A stretch of DNA of 64,000 nucleotides from positions 6,262,001-6,326,000 of the forward strand of contig NC_088300.1 of assembly GCF_032854445.1 (NCBI RefSeq). Reading direction: 5' to 3'. The notes beneath the pieces are model-generated. The model was given only the letters and a program-made list of their open reading frames with translations. It searched no databases and was not told the origin of the DNA. This DNA is from Liolophura sinensis (Eukaryota > Mollusca > Polyplacophora > Chitonida > Chitonidae). This document shows positions 23,061-37,300 of this stretch, piece after piece (the stretch's first letter is position 1; each line of letters starts with the position of its first letter). The translations under genes were made by a program, and so were the position numbers.

Positions 23061-24970
23061 GAAATAAACAAAGCTACACTTAAAATGTTTTGCTCTAGAT
23101 TGCCTACAATTTGTACACTGATTCGTCACTGCATAGCTGTGTACTAACTCCAGTTGGAGTGCTTTCCTGTTCTATGTTTGGCTTTTTAAGGACTTGAAAC
23201 TTATGATTTAAGTCTTAAGGTGCTTGATAAATACAGACCAAGGGCTTTAAGAATCCGTAAACCATTGTCTATGTATGGCAATGGGGTATACCTGAGCTCT
23301 ACGTGATTATCTTTTGTGAAATTTGGGTACAATATGCATAAATGGGATGCCGTTATTGGGAGATGCCTATCAGAAGAAGTTATTCAGTATTTTCAGTTAT
23401 GCTTTTGCATAACTGTGGATAAGCTGGAAGACGCATACCTCTTCTTCGGGATTTTACTTTTTTTCTGCAAAAGTAGTTTAGCAATCTGCCTACTAGTATA
23501 TAAAGCTGTACAAAGTGTATATTTTTCATTGTGTTATATATTGAAGCTGAGCTTTAGATTTGTGTGAATGTGTGAAAAGGTTAGCTGATGGCAGATGCCA
23601 TTACAGTGTGCCAGCATTTTTATGACCAATTGAATGAGACCAGCCGTATTTTAGCCAAACTTCATCCACTTTTATTTTTGTACAGGTTCATGTACAGTGT
23701 TGATATTTTAAATCCAGTCAACGGGAAACTTTCATATTTATTTTTAAATCTTAGAAAAGTTGACCCAGAGTATTAAAATATGTTAAATGATCTAAAATTT
23801 TACCCTAGAAAGGCAATTAAATGTCATGAAATATTACTTTTAGTGCTGAAGCTTACATTTCCACAGTGGGATATCATCCTACTTTCCATGAAAACCTTAA
23901 AACATCTTTCTAAAATTAAAAGAACTCACAGAATAAGGCATAGTTTACACCACGCCTGGGTGAAGTTTTATGTCATTATTATAAAGATAACCAGTGGGGA
24001 GCTTTCCTAGCCATAATAAATTCAGCTCAATCTATCTGCTGTCTCACTTTGACCCTTTTCAAGTTCCACCAATATATTTTGCAAGTAGGGATAGCAGATT
24101 GGGGAAGATCGGTCAGTTTATACTAGATTTGCAGAGGCAATAGTTGCTCCATTTGATTATTATAACTTGTAGACATGGAATAAAGGTGATATCAGTTCAT
24201 ATTTGGCGGGTATGTTTGTGTCAAACAGAGAAATCGCGCAATCTGATACAGTAGCTTTTCTTGCTGAATCACATCATTCCTGCGAGATGACCCTGAAACC
24301 GAATAATGCTTAGTATGTGATTGATCGTCATGACATTTTATTGCCAGAGAACAGGAGAATATATCCTGCTTCAGCTTTCATCTTGGTAGACATACCAGGG
24401 TAACCTTTTAACATACCATCAGATGGCAAGTTCAGGGATTTACATGTGATGTTTAAGCTATGTAAAATAAAACTTAATTTATGGTCCACACCATTTTACT
24501 AGCGTATTTCAAAACTTTTTACTATTTGTTGTGTTCAGATAGTATTTAGATATTCACATTTGCGACCTTGATAGACTTGAATGGAACCAACAAGCTGATG
24601 TTCTGCATTCTTGTGACATTATTTGTTATTATTCGAATTATTGGTGAAATTAATTGTGAAACTATAACATCGCAGAAAGCAACAGAATTGCATATGTTAG
24701 GTTAAAATGTGAATTTTTGAGTAGTATTTTGGAAAGGACTTAGGTTTATTTGGAACCACTGGGGGAACCACTCAGTACAAACAGTTGCCTTGTCCCCTGG
24801 TATAGCTGCTAGACTTTACTCCATGCATGGTAGGTTAGTGCCGGGCCTAGTGGTTACAGAACAAATTTAGTATCTACTGTAGACTTAATATGTAAGTCTT
24901 GGCTAATGATTTCACTCTAAAACTACAGTCTGTCTTTTAGAGAATGTTATTCAATGTCGTTTGTTTTATG
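23061..24970 (+). other. Non-coding sequence, possible distal SERAC1 3' UTR
   Basis: AT-rich, with only short chance frames and no repeats that I can see. It is bounded on the right by a strong poly(A) signal, so it could be transcribed as a long 3' UTR. Nothing else is recognised. Confidence 0.35.
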
Positions 24971-24976
24971 AATAAA
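24971..24976 (+). terminator. SERAC1: Candidate distal poly(A) signal AATAAA, followed by GT-rich tract
   Basis: tgaataaaatgttg is followed within 30 to 110 bases by gtagtgttgtttggcag and gtggtttgtgggggtg, a typical downstream GU-rich element. It could end a 3.5-kb SERAC1 3' UTR. Confidence 0.45.
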
Positions 24977-25559
24977 ATGTTGTTTTACCATTTTGAGTAG
25001 TGTTGTTTGGCAGCCTTAATTTTCACCTGCACTCTGTGTACATTCACTAGTATGTGGTTTGTGGGGGTGTTTTTTTTTATTGTTTATTGTTTTTGACACA
25101 GTTGTAAAAAGCATTTATGTTACATCACTACTAAAGTGTACTAAAATGCTATCCACCAGCGATTACTTTGTAATCTTGTACTGCACATGCCATATGTTGG
25201 AATTCATTTAATTTGCATTTGTTTAGGGAGCAGATCATAATCAGCTGCTTTCACTGCGGGTGCTCAGCTACCATGAGTTAGGGTACTAACTTGTTCATAG
25301 CAAGGAACCTAAATTATACTTGCAGTAAAATGCTTCATGTAGTAGATTTTCTCGTGCAGCCAGCCACATGGTATGATTTGCCCTGAAATGAGTGGCATTA
25401 GCTTTACATTTATCGGGATGTCATATGTTAAGAGATAAAAACTACGTGATTTGAAGCTTAGAGGCACATGTAACGGATCTTAGCTGGCTGTGTCACTCAA
25501 CATTGAAAATTGAAACACACATCTCATTTTACTTGTGACTTGCTGCTGCCTCGCTTGGC

Positions 25560-26115
25560 CCTCAGGTGAAGCCAGAGCAAAGAAACACGACCGGTTAGCC
25601 AGTTGTTAGTGCAGTGTGACTGTGTATGGTGTCATGTCTGGTTTCTTCAGCATGATACTTCCGTGGGGACAACACTTTGGCAACATGGACTCGCCTTGTT
25701 AAGTACGACATTAAACTGCAAGCATGCATATGTACATTTACTTGTGGAGAGCAGGATGTGGTACTAAAGGTAGGCGACTTCCGACTGCTGCCACACAAGG
25801 TTCAGGTTCAATCCAGGCTTGGACAAGGAATTTCTAGATAACTCACTCATTGCTGTGTCCTGATGACATCGGGCAGCCATTGGCACTTGAGTAATTTACA
25901 CAGTCTTTTGTTTGCTGACAACCATTTATCTTCCACCAATATGGTGTGGAAATCTCTACATCTCACACGTACATGTAGGATACAAGAAGACAATCAGTAA
26001 TTTACCAAAGGTCGATGGTTTAATCCAGGCACTCCAGTTGCCTCATGTAGCCTTAAAACTGACCATCATCAAATTAGTGAAAAATTCCTGATTATGGTGT
26101 TAAACACCAATCATA
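25560..26115 (+). repeat. Remnants of SINE-like repeats
   Basis: A tRNA-like start (accggttagccagttgttag), a body with catgatacttccgtgggg and gcaacatggactcgccttg, then a second fragment ggtcgatggtttaatccagg ... tatggtgttaaacaccaatc at 26010-26110. The last part resembles 46155-46265. The elements are diverged and their borders unclear. Confidence 0.5.
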
Positions 26116-26689
26116 TCAGTACACCATGTCTTGGTGGATGGATGATCTGCAGAATCCTAATGGCTATTAAACGCGTACTTATACTAAATTCATTTTCCAC
26201 ACTGCTGGTTGGAAAAATAAGTAAAATCCAGTTCATTTAAGCTCAAGTTAAATGAACTTTATTGGCAGAATAGCATTTTAACACAGAATTGGTCCAGCCA
26301 CGACTTTAACATGTCTGTATTCTGGAATAGCTCGGTATTATGAGCTATACATAACACACTACATCACATTTTAAATAATACATGCACATGTGTATTGTGT
26401 CACTGCCAAGAACTGTTAGTTGTCAAACCATAGAAAAATTAAACCAATGATGTTTTCCAAACACAAATGTGAGGCATATACCACGGCAAACAGTTCTTCA
26501 ATTTTTTGTTTATGCAGGCAAAATGAAAGCTGTAAAAATTCTGGCATGAAACTAGAAGTCCCTGGGTAACAGGATTCCAGGGAAAAACAGACCACAGTGG
26601 AGCATGTAACAGGAATATTCTCATCATTATGTTGCTGCATGTACGAACAGCATTTTATCCATCATTTTGCGATATGCTGTTCATTATCG

Positions 26690-26990
26690 GAGCATCCCTA
26701 TAAAGCATTTACACAGGAAAATTCCTATACACCATTTTACAAGCGCATTTCTCCAAGAACCTTTTACAACATTTATACAGGTGTCTCTATTTATACAGCA
26801 TTTATGCAGGAAGTTTCTCATACAACATTTATCCAGGAAGTTTCTCATACAACATTTATCCAGGAAGTTTCTCATACAACATTTATGCAGGAAGTTTCTC
26901 ATGCAACATTAATGCAGGAAGTTTCTCAGTATAAAATAGTTAAGAAAATTATTTCCTTGCAGCATTTATGTAGGGACATTTTGACACATC
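26690..26990 (+). repeat. Minisatellite of 27 bp, about 8 copies
   Basis: The unit aggaagtttctcatacaac plus atttatcc is exact in the centre (26830-26935) and decays on both sides. Frames stay open because 27 is a multiple of three; I see no gene. Confidence 0.9.
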
Positions 26991-27439
26991 ACCTAGAGAG
27001 GAATATGGTAGTAAGACATCCTAAGAAGAAATGGTGTACATGACCTGAACAGATTAAAATTTTTATGTACAGTTTAGGTACTTTACAAAAAAAATAATCT
27101 GCATGCATGGTTTAAAGGCGAAATAGCATTTGTATTTGTCTGTATATTTGAGATAAACATTTCTATAACTCATTTTGGATTTACGCCCCTCCCCTGTTGT
27201 ATGCACAGAAGAAAAGTGCAGTTTGAACAGTCTGTGTCAGCACAATCACTATCAGACAACAAAGTACACCAATGTAGCGTGCATGTACACATGGGCCCAA
27301 ATGGAAAATCCTGCTGCTCCAGCACATGTGCAATGTGGAGTACATTTGTACCTATATTTGCTTAACAAGCAAAATATGCATATTAATATTGTAAGTTAAT
27401 TTGCTTAACACACATTAGATGTTATATTTGTGGTCACTA

Positions 27440-27940
27440 ATCATAGTGAATTGATTTGCTCAGCATATGCTGAGTGCAGTATACAGTGCATTCATTAGCT
27501 CAATACAAGCTGAGAGCAGCATGAAGTGCATTCATTAGCCCAATACACACTGAGAGCAGCAAGAAGTGCATTCATTAGCTCAATACACACTGAGCAGCAT
27601 GGAGTGCATTCATTACCTCAATACACGTTGAGAGCAGTATGGAGTGCATTCATTAGCTCAATCCAAGCTGACAGCTGCATGAAGTGCATTCATTAGCTCA
27701 ACACACACTGAGAGCAGCATGAAGTGCAATCATGAGCTCAATACATGCTGAGAGCAGCATGGAGTGCATTCATTAGTTCAATATATGCTGAGAGCAGCAT
27801 GAAGTGCATTCATTACCTCAATACACGTTGAGAGCAGTATGGAGTGCAGTGATTAGTTCAATATATGCTGAGACCAGCATGAAGTGCATTCATTACCTCA
27901 ATACAAGTTGAGAGCAGCAAAAAGTGCATTCCTTTGCTCA
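27440..27940 (+). repeat. Minisatellite of 40 bp, about 12 copies
   Basis: The unit runs gctcaatacacactgagagc then agcatgaagtgcattcatta, with phase points at 27491, 27531 and so on. Copies vary by single bases and small gaps. It lies in the 3' flank or distal 3' UTR of ASPG. Confidence 0.93.
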
Positions 27941-30900
27941 TCATATGCTTTACAACATATATTAATTTGCACAGAAATCTCATATCTCAACATATATACC
28001 TACTTTTGAGCAGCTTTGTCTGGCAGTGTCCATTGCCATATACTTGTACATTATTTCAGCATCATATTATACCATAAAATATGTGCATAGCAAATTTTGA
28101 CAAAAGAAAACTTGTATACATGTACATGTATCACTAACATCTTCACTTTCCACACAATCCAGTACAATTTCTCCTTAATAATAATAATAAGCTTAATAAT
28201 GTACAATAAAACCAAATAAAATATTTCCTACATGGCCCAGAAACAAATAAAAAAATAATTTAAAAAAAAGGACACAAGGGTGTTACAAGCAGCATGGATT
28301 TCCAGGAACAGAAATAATGTTCAACTGTTGGAACTTCCTGTTTGATCTAATTCATGTATTACACCCGAAGTATTCTGGCTAACTATGGCACAGCAAACTA
28401 TCATACCTTTATAATAAATACTGCCAACATTAGCATACACATGTAAATGCTGTGTTGTTTGTTCTTTTTTTTTTCTCAGATAAAAAATTGTTTGGACATC
28501 ATGATTTAAACCATATGCACAACTGCATCTCTATATCTAACAGAGAATTTATTGTTTTCATGTTTTAAAAGCTGGGCCAGTGTTCTAGCAAAACAGATTT
28601 TGTTCGATATAACACAACACAGCGGGGTAAACATGTAAAGTCTTTGGTCACAAACAGTCTAAATTATGAGGTCAAATAACCACAAAAACAAACTTAGATT
28701 GGCTATATCCATATTACAGATGCATACAGTAAAACCTAGAAAACAAATACTGAGATCTACTGTAACATGGTGAATGACAAATATAAATATCATTCAATTT
28801 GTATACTGAATAAATAGTTTCATTTTGAGATTTTTTTTTTTATTTATACAGCACTTCAACAATAGGTACACAAAAAGTGACGGAACCCTCTCTAAGAGGG
28901 ACTGAAGCTGAATGCTCCCCAATCTTCCATATCTCTTCTGTCAGTTATAGACAGAGACAGTCCACTTAAAGGATCGGAGTCCAGATTTATCTTATGGTTC
29001 TAATTACAGAGATTAAAACAGTATATTATAGGAAGGGTTTCTCAGAAATGCAATCCACAAAAAAACAACTATATTACTGTCCTAGCTGGTTCAACAATGG
29101 TGTCACAGCTGACTACAAGAAGGCCCATTTGCCTTTTAGCCTGAGAAATTGTATTCGTATACAGAACCAAATATAATGCCGTCTCAATTTGAACAAACCT
29201 GTTTTTCAGTTTATTTTGAAGTCATTGCTGCAGTTTTCAGAAGCCCTACCCATGACATACTGTTTGAAGCGGGTTATTATCTTTGTAATTATGACCATAA
29301 GCTAAATCTGGACACTTAATCCTTTAAACCAACAAACAAAAGCATAAACTAGACCCATTCATACACTTACTATTACATAGTACCACCTCACACAGCATCA
29401 TCACTTATGGTCAATATTATACCACATCTAAAAAGATACATGAAACATATTGTTTCATACTTCTTACTATGCAGTTTCGAATGTGCCCTGACATATAACG
29501 TATAAAATACAATTGTGTTTTATTATATGAGTATTTCACTTATAAAACGACAGCAAGCATTATGGTGGGGGGAAACCAGGCAGAGCCAGGGAGGAAGCAG
29601 GTTATTTGCAGACCTTTCCAACATACGGCCAAAGATAAAGCCAGCATGAACTGACAGCGACAGCATTGGTGAGAGGCTCCAGAGTCACTGTGCTGTGCTA
29701 CCATGATAACCACTAGGCCACAGAGCACACCACCTCCTCCCTCTCCAAAAAAAATGCTAGCCTTCTTCTTGAGAGGTGTGTAAGTTCATAGTTCAATTAC
29801 TGAGCACTATATGGAAAATATGCATAAAACAGATGGGTCATTTTGAGACATAAAATCAGGAGATCTTGATAAAATAAAATGCTGCCTACAGGTAAATTTT
29901 CCCCAAACCGTTAGTGAGTTTCTAAACAGTAGATTTACAGGCTAATGAAACTCTTTTCCTAACTGCCACGAGAGCAACAATGGGTACAAATTACAGAGAA
30001 AAAAAAAACAGGAATTCTTTCCACCAAATATGGGTTAAGGTCAATAAATAAACTATTAACCGGGTCCAGTATTGACAGAATCTTGAAAATGACACTGATG
30101 TGATCCTACTGTACACGTTCATGTACCTTGTCCTCATGAAGGTCAAGCAACACTAGTACCTATTCTCTTTAGTTTGGCACATCTTCACTTGTTTTTGATG
30201 ATTATCATCCCACATGCAGTGATCGCTTTAATAATGGTCATTTTCTGTTCAGTCAAAAGCTGCCATACAAATGAGGATAAGGCTGATATAACATGCAAGG
30301 CTATACGTCCAATTTTGTTTGGAAGGAAACATGGCATTCTGCAGGGTCACAACGTCAACCATTCAACGAGTTCAGATAGCAGACATGGATATTATCTGCA
30401 TACATTAATGACATCATATTTTGGGTATACAAAAAATATGAAGAAGGCCTATTCCCGAATGACTACTAACAGTAATAACAGTAATAACTAGCCACTCAGA
30501 TAACTGCAACTTGTGAAGTGTATACAATCACCATTATTATGTATTCAAAGAAGGCTCTGGAATACAACTGTTCCTTTTCACCTTATTATGGAAGAACGAT
30601 AAATAATGCAAAATAGGCAAAAGCTGTATTTCACAAATTAGACATCTTCTACTAACTGTATTTATACCATGGTGTAAAATCTTAAACTCTTTCAGACATA
30701 ACAGATACTTCCTTACCACATTTTCTTGTTACAGCCGTCTATGTGCAGTTATGTTTGTTTCACAAAATTTTTCTTAAAAACTTGGAATAGCACTTAATTT
30801 GACCTGGATTACGCTAATGTATTCGGCATGCCTGGGCAGCAAGCCAGTGAACTCTCAGTGGTCACATATAGTTTATGCGGGCATTACCACACCACAGTGA

Positions 30901-31059
30901 ATGCATACAACAAAAGCATTACCAATAACATGCATGAATGTTACAGTAAAAGTTTCAAACACTTTGTGATATCACAACATTGTCTAGTTTCAAAGGAGAA
31001 AACCTCAAGTTTACAATTTTCATACTTTCCCGGTGTGCTAACTACCAGTTCATTTACCT
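27941..31059. other. Gene-poor stretch between SERAC1 and ASPG, mostly featureless
   Basis: AT-rich with poly-A and poly-T runs (28253-28270, 28827-28843, 30000-30008) and one SINE remnant at 29529-29728. Minus-strand AATAAA signals occur at 29519-29524 and at other points, so much of it may be ASPG 3' UTR. No coding sequence recognised. Confidence 0.4.
29529..29728 (-). mobile_element. SINE, diverged, minus orientation
   Basis: Contains the reversed body (catggtgggg-type, gcaagcattatggtgggggg, agccagcatgaactg) and tRNA-like head (aaccactaggccacagagc). Many substitutions and no clear tail or target duplication. Confidence 0.78.
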
Positions 31060-31256
31060 GATATCAGACTTTTACTGTCTCTATTCTAAACCACATGTAC
31101 AGTCACTTGATATCACACCCTTACTCTCTCTCTATTCTACACCACATGTACAGTCACCTGATATCAGACGTTTACTCTCTCTCTATTCTGCAATACATGT
31201 ACAGTCTCTTGATATCACACCTTTACTCTCTCTCTATTCTACACCACACTGCCTAA
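31060..31256 (-). repeat. ASPG: Minisatellite of 51 bp, about 4 copies, in the ASPG 3' UTR
   Basis: The plus-strand unit contains atgtacagtcacttgatatc and ttactctctctctattctac, starting at 31095, 31146 and 31197. It begins about 80 bases beyond the ASPG stop codon. Confidence 0.9.
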
Positions 31257-31335
31257 GATAACTGAGCAGTACACATATCATACTCACATATTCATCCACA
31301 ACCACACTGTTTAACCCACACTTTACATTGTCAGA

Positions 31336-34300
31336 TCAGTCCACCTTAGCCCCATACTTTTCCAGTATTTCTCTCATGAGTGGTCTCGAGCGAGCCTGCT
31401 CTGCCGCCGTATTACCAAAGATGTCTTGTTTGTCTGTGTGTACGCCCTTCTGCATGAGGAACTCCACAACATCCGGGTGATTAGAACAGACAGCCTGCAC
31501 CAGGAACAAATATATGTCAAAACAAAGTCTCGTCAAAACAAATGGACATCAAAACAATTACACATGAAACAATCACACATCAACGCAATTATACATCACA
31601 TACATGTAATCACATGTAGCATGGATACAGTGTTTATTGGTGATGGAAGTGAGAGGAAACGAGGTAAAAAAACATGGCCCTTTACCAGCTACCTGGCCAA
31701 CCTGGTGACTTAAAGTTACAGCCACATCAGCGAGAGCTGGATTCAAACAGGTGACTTCATTCATGAATGGATATGTTTTGTGGGCCTATGTAAAGTTTTA
31801 GCTTGGAACCCACAGGTAATTAGTTTGAAAACTTAATGCAGGAATATATCTTGTCAATAAAACTTGTTTACTAAAACGTGTATATATGTGACCCCTGTCG
31901 CTTTCCCTCACCACATGTAATGGAGTCCTCATGTCATAGTCCGCTGAATTCAAATCTGCCCCAGCCACACTCCACGCCTCAATAACTGTACATTGTTCAT
32001 GGATGCAGCACTGTCAACAGGGTATTAACACATCAAGTTAACTTTTCTTCGGTGCTGTATTTGACCCAAAATTTCAACATGACTATTTTAAAACTGCTGG
32101 ATTCTGAGGATTCTATTCATCCAAAAAGAAATGTGCTTTAGGGATTGTTCAGAGGGAGGGCAAGATAAGGTTCATCACCAAAATATAATATTTCATAACC
32201 TTTATTTTCATTTAAAATGCACTGTTTTAGGGGAATTTTTAGAGGAAATACAGTATGTATCTAAGTTATATTTGGTAATCAACATACATATCACCATAAC
32301 ATCAGAGATTTAACCAGAAAAATGACTTCATTCCTGACTCAGAGATTGCCTAGGAGAGGGCTTGAGATAGCTGAATCCTACCAGCAGAGGTCCATGGCTA
32401 GCCGGACAGAGGAGTGGTTATGGCAGCGCCTGTTTGTATCAGCAGGCGTATCACATCCAGGTGGGTGCCATGAATGGCGTCTGTGAGGGCTGTCTTGCCC
32501 TCGCGATCGCGCACATGTACAGAGGCACCATGGTGCAGAAGGTACTGGACCACTCGGATGTGACCCTCACTAGCAGCCACGTGCAGGGCAGTCCTCTTGT
32601 CATAATCAGCTGCTGATATATTAATACCCTGAAAACACAGCATACATGTTCACATACATGTGATAACAGACATGCCCAGTCTGGTCATACTGACCAATCA
32701 ACGCATGAACAGTAACAAACCACACCACATGTGTTTACATTCCAATGTGTTCTCTTGACAGGCTTAAATACCTCGTGAGGGTAAAAAGCCTTGTCATCAA
32801 ATATCAAGTGTTCTAATTGACCGATGTAGTATTCTGATTGGCCGTTGTAGTCAGTCAGATTATTCTGACAATGGTGATTGGTCAATTATACTGTGGCAAG
32901 GGCAAAGCCGTACACTGGAGGTGCATTATCTAGGTAAATCGCATGAGGTAACTCCTTCTCTTCAGTATACACAAAGTTCAGATTTGTACAGAAACATGTT
33001 TTGTTTATACCTATATTAAACATACCTGTAACAAAGAATATGTGCCAGATAAAGTACTTATTTCTTTGCTTATTAGACCACTGTGTAATATTATTGTGAA
33101 GAATTTTTTCATGTAGATGACGAAGGTCATGTTTATGGGTGAAGGAACCAGAGCACCCAAACTAACCACCTGACAAACCTCCTAACTCACAGCCACAGCC
33201 CAAGCAGAAAGAGCGGATTTAAACTGGTGACCTCTTTCTTCATGGAGCCTATATTAAAATGTCAAAGTGCATTTCTATGCACCGTACCTAACCTGTTATA
33301 ACTCAGTTTTCACTCAGTTATATGTACATGTACCTATATGTCATAATGTGTAAAACATCTGAGACAACTCACACTCTGTACATGTAGCATGGTATTAAAT
33401 TTCATATAACATACATATATCAATGATTAGGCCATGAGTAGAGAACTGAAAAAGGGAGATAACTCACACTCTGTCTGAGCTTCTCCAAGGTTTGCTCGTC
33501 TCCAGCCTGAGCTGCAGCACAGAACAATGTGGGGTAGATTGCATCCCGGAGCTGGATAATCTCCTGCCAAATTTATAAACATGAACCATCATTTTAGAAT
33601 CACATAATTTCCACATGACAAACGTGGAAGAAATATTTGTGTAATGTGATTTCTCAAAAATACACTGCAGGCCACTTTGCAATATACCTTACACTGAGAA
33701 ACTTCTGATGTACTTGATAGTGACGAACACCTGACATACTTGACAGTAGCTAACCTCTGATGCATTTGACACAGACTTACCTCTGATGTACTGAGACTCA
33801 TCGCACTGGCCACACTCTCCAGAAGTTCAAAGTCCCTCAGAGATATGTTGGGCTTCATCACCACTTTCATCTCACCACGTAAATTCCTGCTCATTTTCTT
33901 TGAAGAAAACATAAAATATGTCAGGATGGGAAAGACAGACAGGGCATTTTGGTTGACATACTACAACACTGTAATCATTAGGTATTCCGGTTAATAGGTA
34001 CGACCTAATTACCTACAAATCAGTGAAACCACTAGGTACAATCACACTTGTACACACAGGTTAAATAGCCAGTCATATATTCAGTTGTATGCAGTAAATT
34101 ATATTCAATTACAGGCATGACTTTTTTTTGGTCATTTGTTTTTTGTTTGTTTGTTTTTTGTTCTATATTTCAATCATTGTCTTGGAACACAGAACTAACT
34201 TAAAACTAGAGAAAGCATCGGGTAGAATCAGATGTGAACTCGTCACACAGGGCATCTAACTTTCATTCACACTTCGACTCAAATTCAAAACTACATCATA

Positions 34301-37300
34301 CAAAGAGCTGATGGCTTGTGTCACAAGTACTCACTGCTCGTTTCTTCTCTAAACTCCAGTTATTCTTGCCTAACACATAGCTGAGCTTGGTCAAGGCTGC
34401 CTCCGTGGTCATGTCTCCCCCGGGGATCACACCAGCATCCTGCAATGCCTGAGGGGCAGAAGAGAACAATTATACTCCGCCTGCAGGATAACTATACATG
34501 GTAAGTTTTTATCACTTTTATCACCTACATCTGTATGAATATTTATATACTGCTTTGAAGTATGCTTATAACATAAGAATGATATCCTAATGGAAAACTT
34601 CAAGCTGGCAGTTCCAGCATCAAAACTAATAGTTCATGACCTTTTCTTGCCACCTACAATGAACTTTTTAGGGCATGTACGAGATACATACATGTAAGTT
34701 TTTATGTGAATGAGCGTATTTTTAAGGGACTCAAGGAAAATTTGTTTTGCATTAGCTGATCTCCCTAGGAAAAATGATGGTGATAATCTACCTGTCCTGT
34801 AGCATATGACATCTGTACAGTGCCCCGGTTACACTGACTTATGTTCACAATGAGTACACCCCAAGCCGAGGCATCCTTAAACAGCTTCATGAGGTCCTTC
34901 CTCTGATGAGGCGCATTGCCTGCCCCATATGTCTGTAACACCACGCCCTGGATTGGAGGCCGCAGGAAGGCTCGTACCTGAAAAAAAAAACAGAGCATGT
35001 TACTGTGGCATGGAGTGAGCAGTGTGCTAAATACAGTTTTCTACTGCAATCGTAATCTGCCAAAAAAGTATCCAGGATAAATAAGTACCATGAAAATATG
35101 TAACAGATAACACTTCAGTACAGAAGAAATGTTTGATTTAACATTGCTTTCAACTGTATTTTACCCCACCCAGTCACAGTACACTGACACCAGACACAAC
35201 CCCACCCAGTCAAAGTACACCGACACCAGACACAACACCCCACCCAGTCTCAGTACACTGACACCAGACACAACCCAACCCAGTCAATGTGCACCTACAC
35301 CAGACACTACACCCCACCCATTCACAGTACACTGACATCAGACACAACACACCACCCAGTCACAGTACACTGACACCAGACAGGCAACACCACCCAGTCA
35401 AAGTACACTGACACCAGACACAACACCCCACCGTACACTGACACCAGGCACAACACCCAGTCAAAGTACACTGACATCAGACACAACCCCACCCAGTCAC
35501 AGTACACTGACACCAGACACAACACACCACCCAGTCAAAGTACACTGACTCCAGGCACGCCACACCACCCAGTGAAAGTACACTGACTCCAGGCACGCCA
35601 CACCACCCAGTCAAAGTACACTGACACCAGACACAACACTTCACTCAGTCAAAATACACCGACACAAGACACAACACCCCACCCAGTCAAAGTACACTGA
35701 CACCAGACACGAACACCCCACCCAGTCACAGTACACTGACACCAGACATGACACCCCACCCAGTCAAAGTACACCGACACCAGAGACAACACCCCACCCA
35801 GTCACAGTACACTGACTCCAGACACAACACCACCCAGTCACAGTAAACAGACACCAGACACAACACACCACCCAGCCACAGTACATTGACTCCAGACATG
35901 ACACCCCACCCAGTCAAAGTACACTGACACCAGACACAACCCCACCCAGTCTCAGTACACTGACACCAGACACAACACCCCACCCAGTCACAGTACACTA
36001 ACCCCAGACACAACACCACCCGATCACAGTACACTGAGACCAGACACGACACCCCCACCCAGTCAAAGTACACCGACCCAGACAAAACACCCAACCCAGT
36101 CACAGTACACTGCCACACCACCCAGTCAAAGTACTCTGACACCAGACACAACACCACCCGGTCACAGTACACTGAGACCAGACACAACACCCCACCAGTC
36201 ACAGTATACTGACTTCAGACACAACACCACCCAGTCAAAGTACACCAACACCAGACACAACACTCACCCAGTCACAGTACACTGACACCAGACACAACAC
36301 CCACCCAGTCAAAGTACACCAACACCAAACACCCCACTCAGTCAAAGTACACTGACATTAGACACAACACCACCCAATCACACTACACCAACACCAGGCA
36401 CAACACCCCACCCAGTCACAGTACACTGACACCAGACACAACCCCACCCAGTCACAGTACACTGACACCAGACACAACAGCCACTCAGTCACAGTACACC
36501 AACACCAGACACAACACCCCACCCAGTCACAGTACACTTACACCAGACACAACACCCACCCAGTCACAGTACACTCACTCCAAACACAACACCCACTCAG
36601 TCAATGTACACTGACACCAGGCACAACACCCCACCCAGTCACAGTACACCGACACCAAACACAACACCCACTCAGTCACAGTACACCGACACCAGACACA
36701 ACACCCACCCAGTCAAAGTACACCAACACCAGACACAAACACCCACTCAGTCACAGTACACCAACACCAGGACACAACACCCACCCAGTCACAGTACACT
36801 GACTCCAGACACGCCACACCACCCAGTCACAGTACACTGACACCAGACATTTTACACCAACAGTTTAAGTCACAATAGTAAATAGAATTGAAATCTACAG
36901 GTGATAAATAATAAATTTATACAGGTAAGCACAACACTACATGTATATTGTATATGTAAACTCAAATACAATATTTGTATTGTGTTTGTATTTGTAATAC
37001 TACCTCCACGAGCTTTTCCAAGTTTTCTGTTATTTTTTCATACAAGTGCAATCAGATTTACAGGTGGAGGAAACTGGAGTGTCTGGAATAAACCAACAGC
37101 CTTTGGCAGATTGCTGGCAAACCTGTCTAGAAGCTGTAGAAGAGCCTGTGAATGCTTTATTTGAGCCTGTGACCTCATAGCGCCTGAAGGCTAATAGCTA
37201 CAATGAACAGATGGCATTAAATAATATTTTATTCAAACAAATGATCTGAATTGACAAACAGCCTGAATAAATGTCTCTCCGCATACCATACTGTTCACAA

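Noticed and set aside
23316-24010. Several 60-85 codon frames between SERAC1 and its distal poly(A) signal
   Set aside because: They have low complexity, no recognised similarity and no splice support; consistent with chance frames in AT-rich DNA.
31912-32628. ASPG ending at the TAG at 32398-32400
   Set aside because: The conserved ankyrin sequence continues in the shifted frame, through a phase-matched donor and two further exons, so the stop is best explained by a missing base; it remains possible if the sequence is exact.
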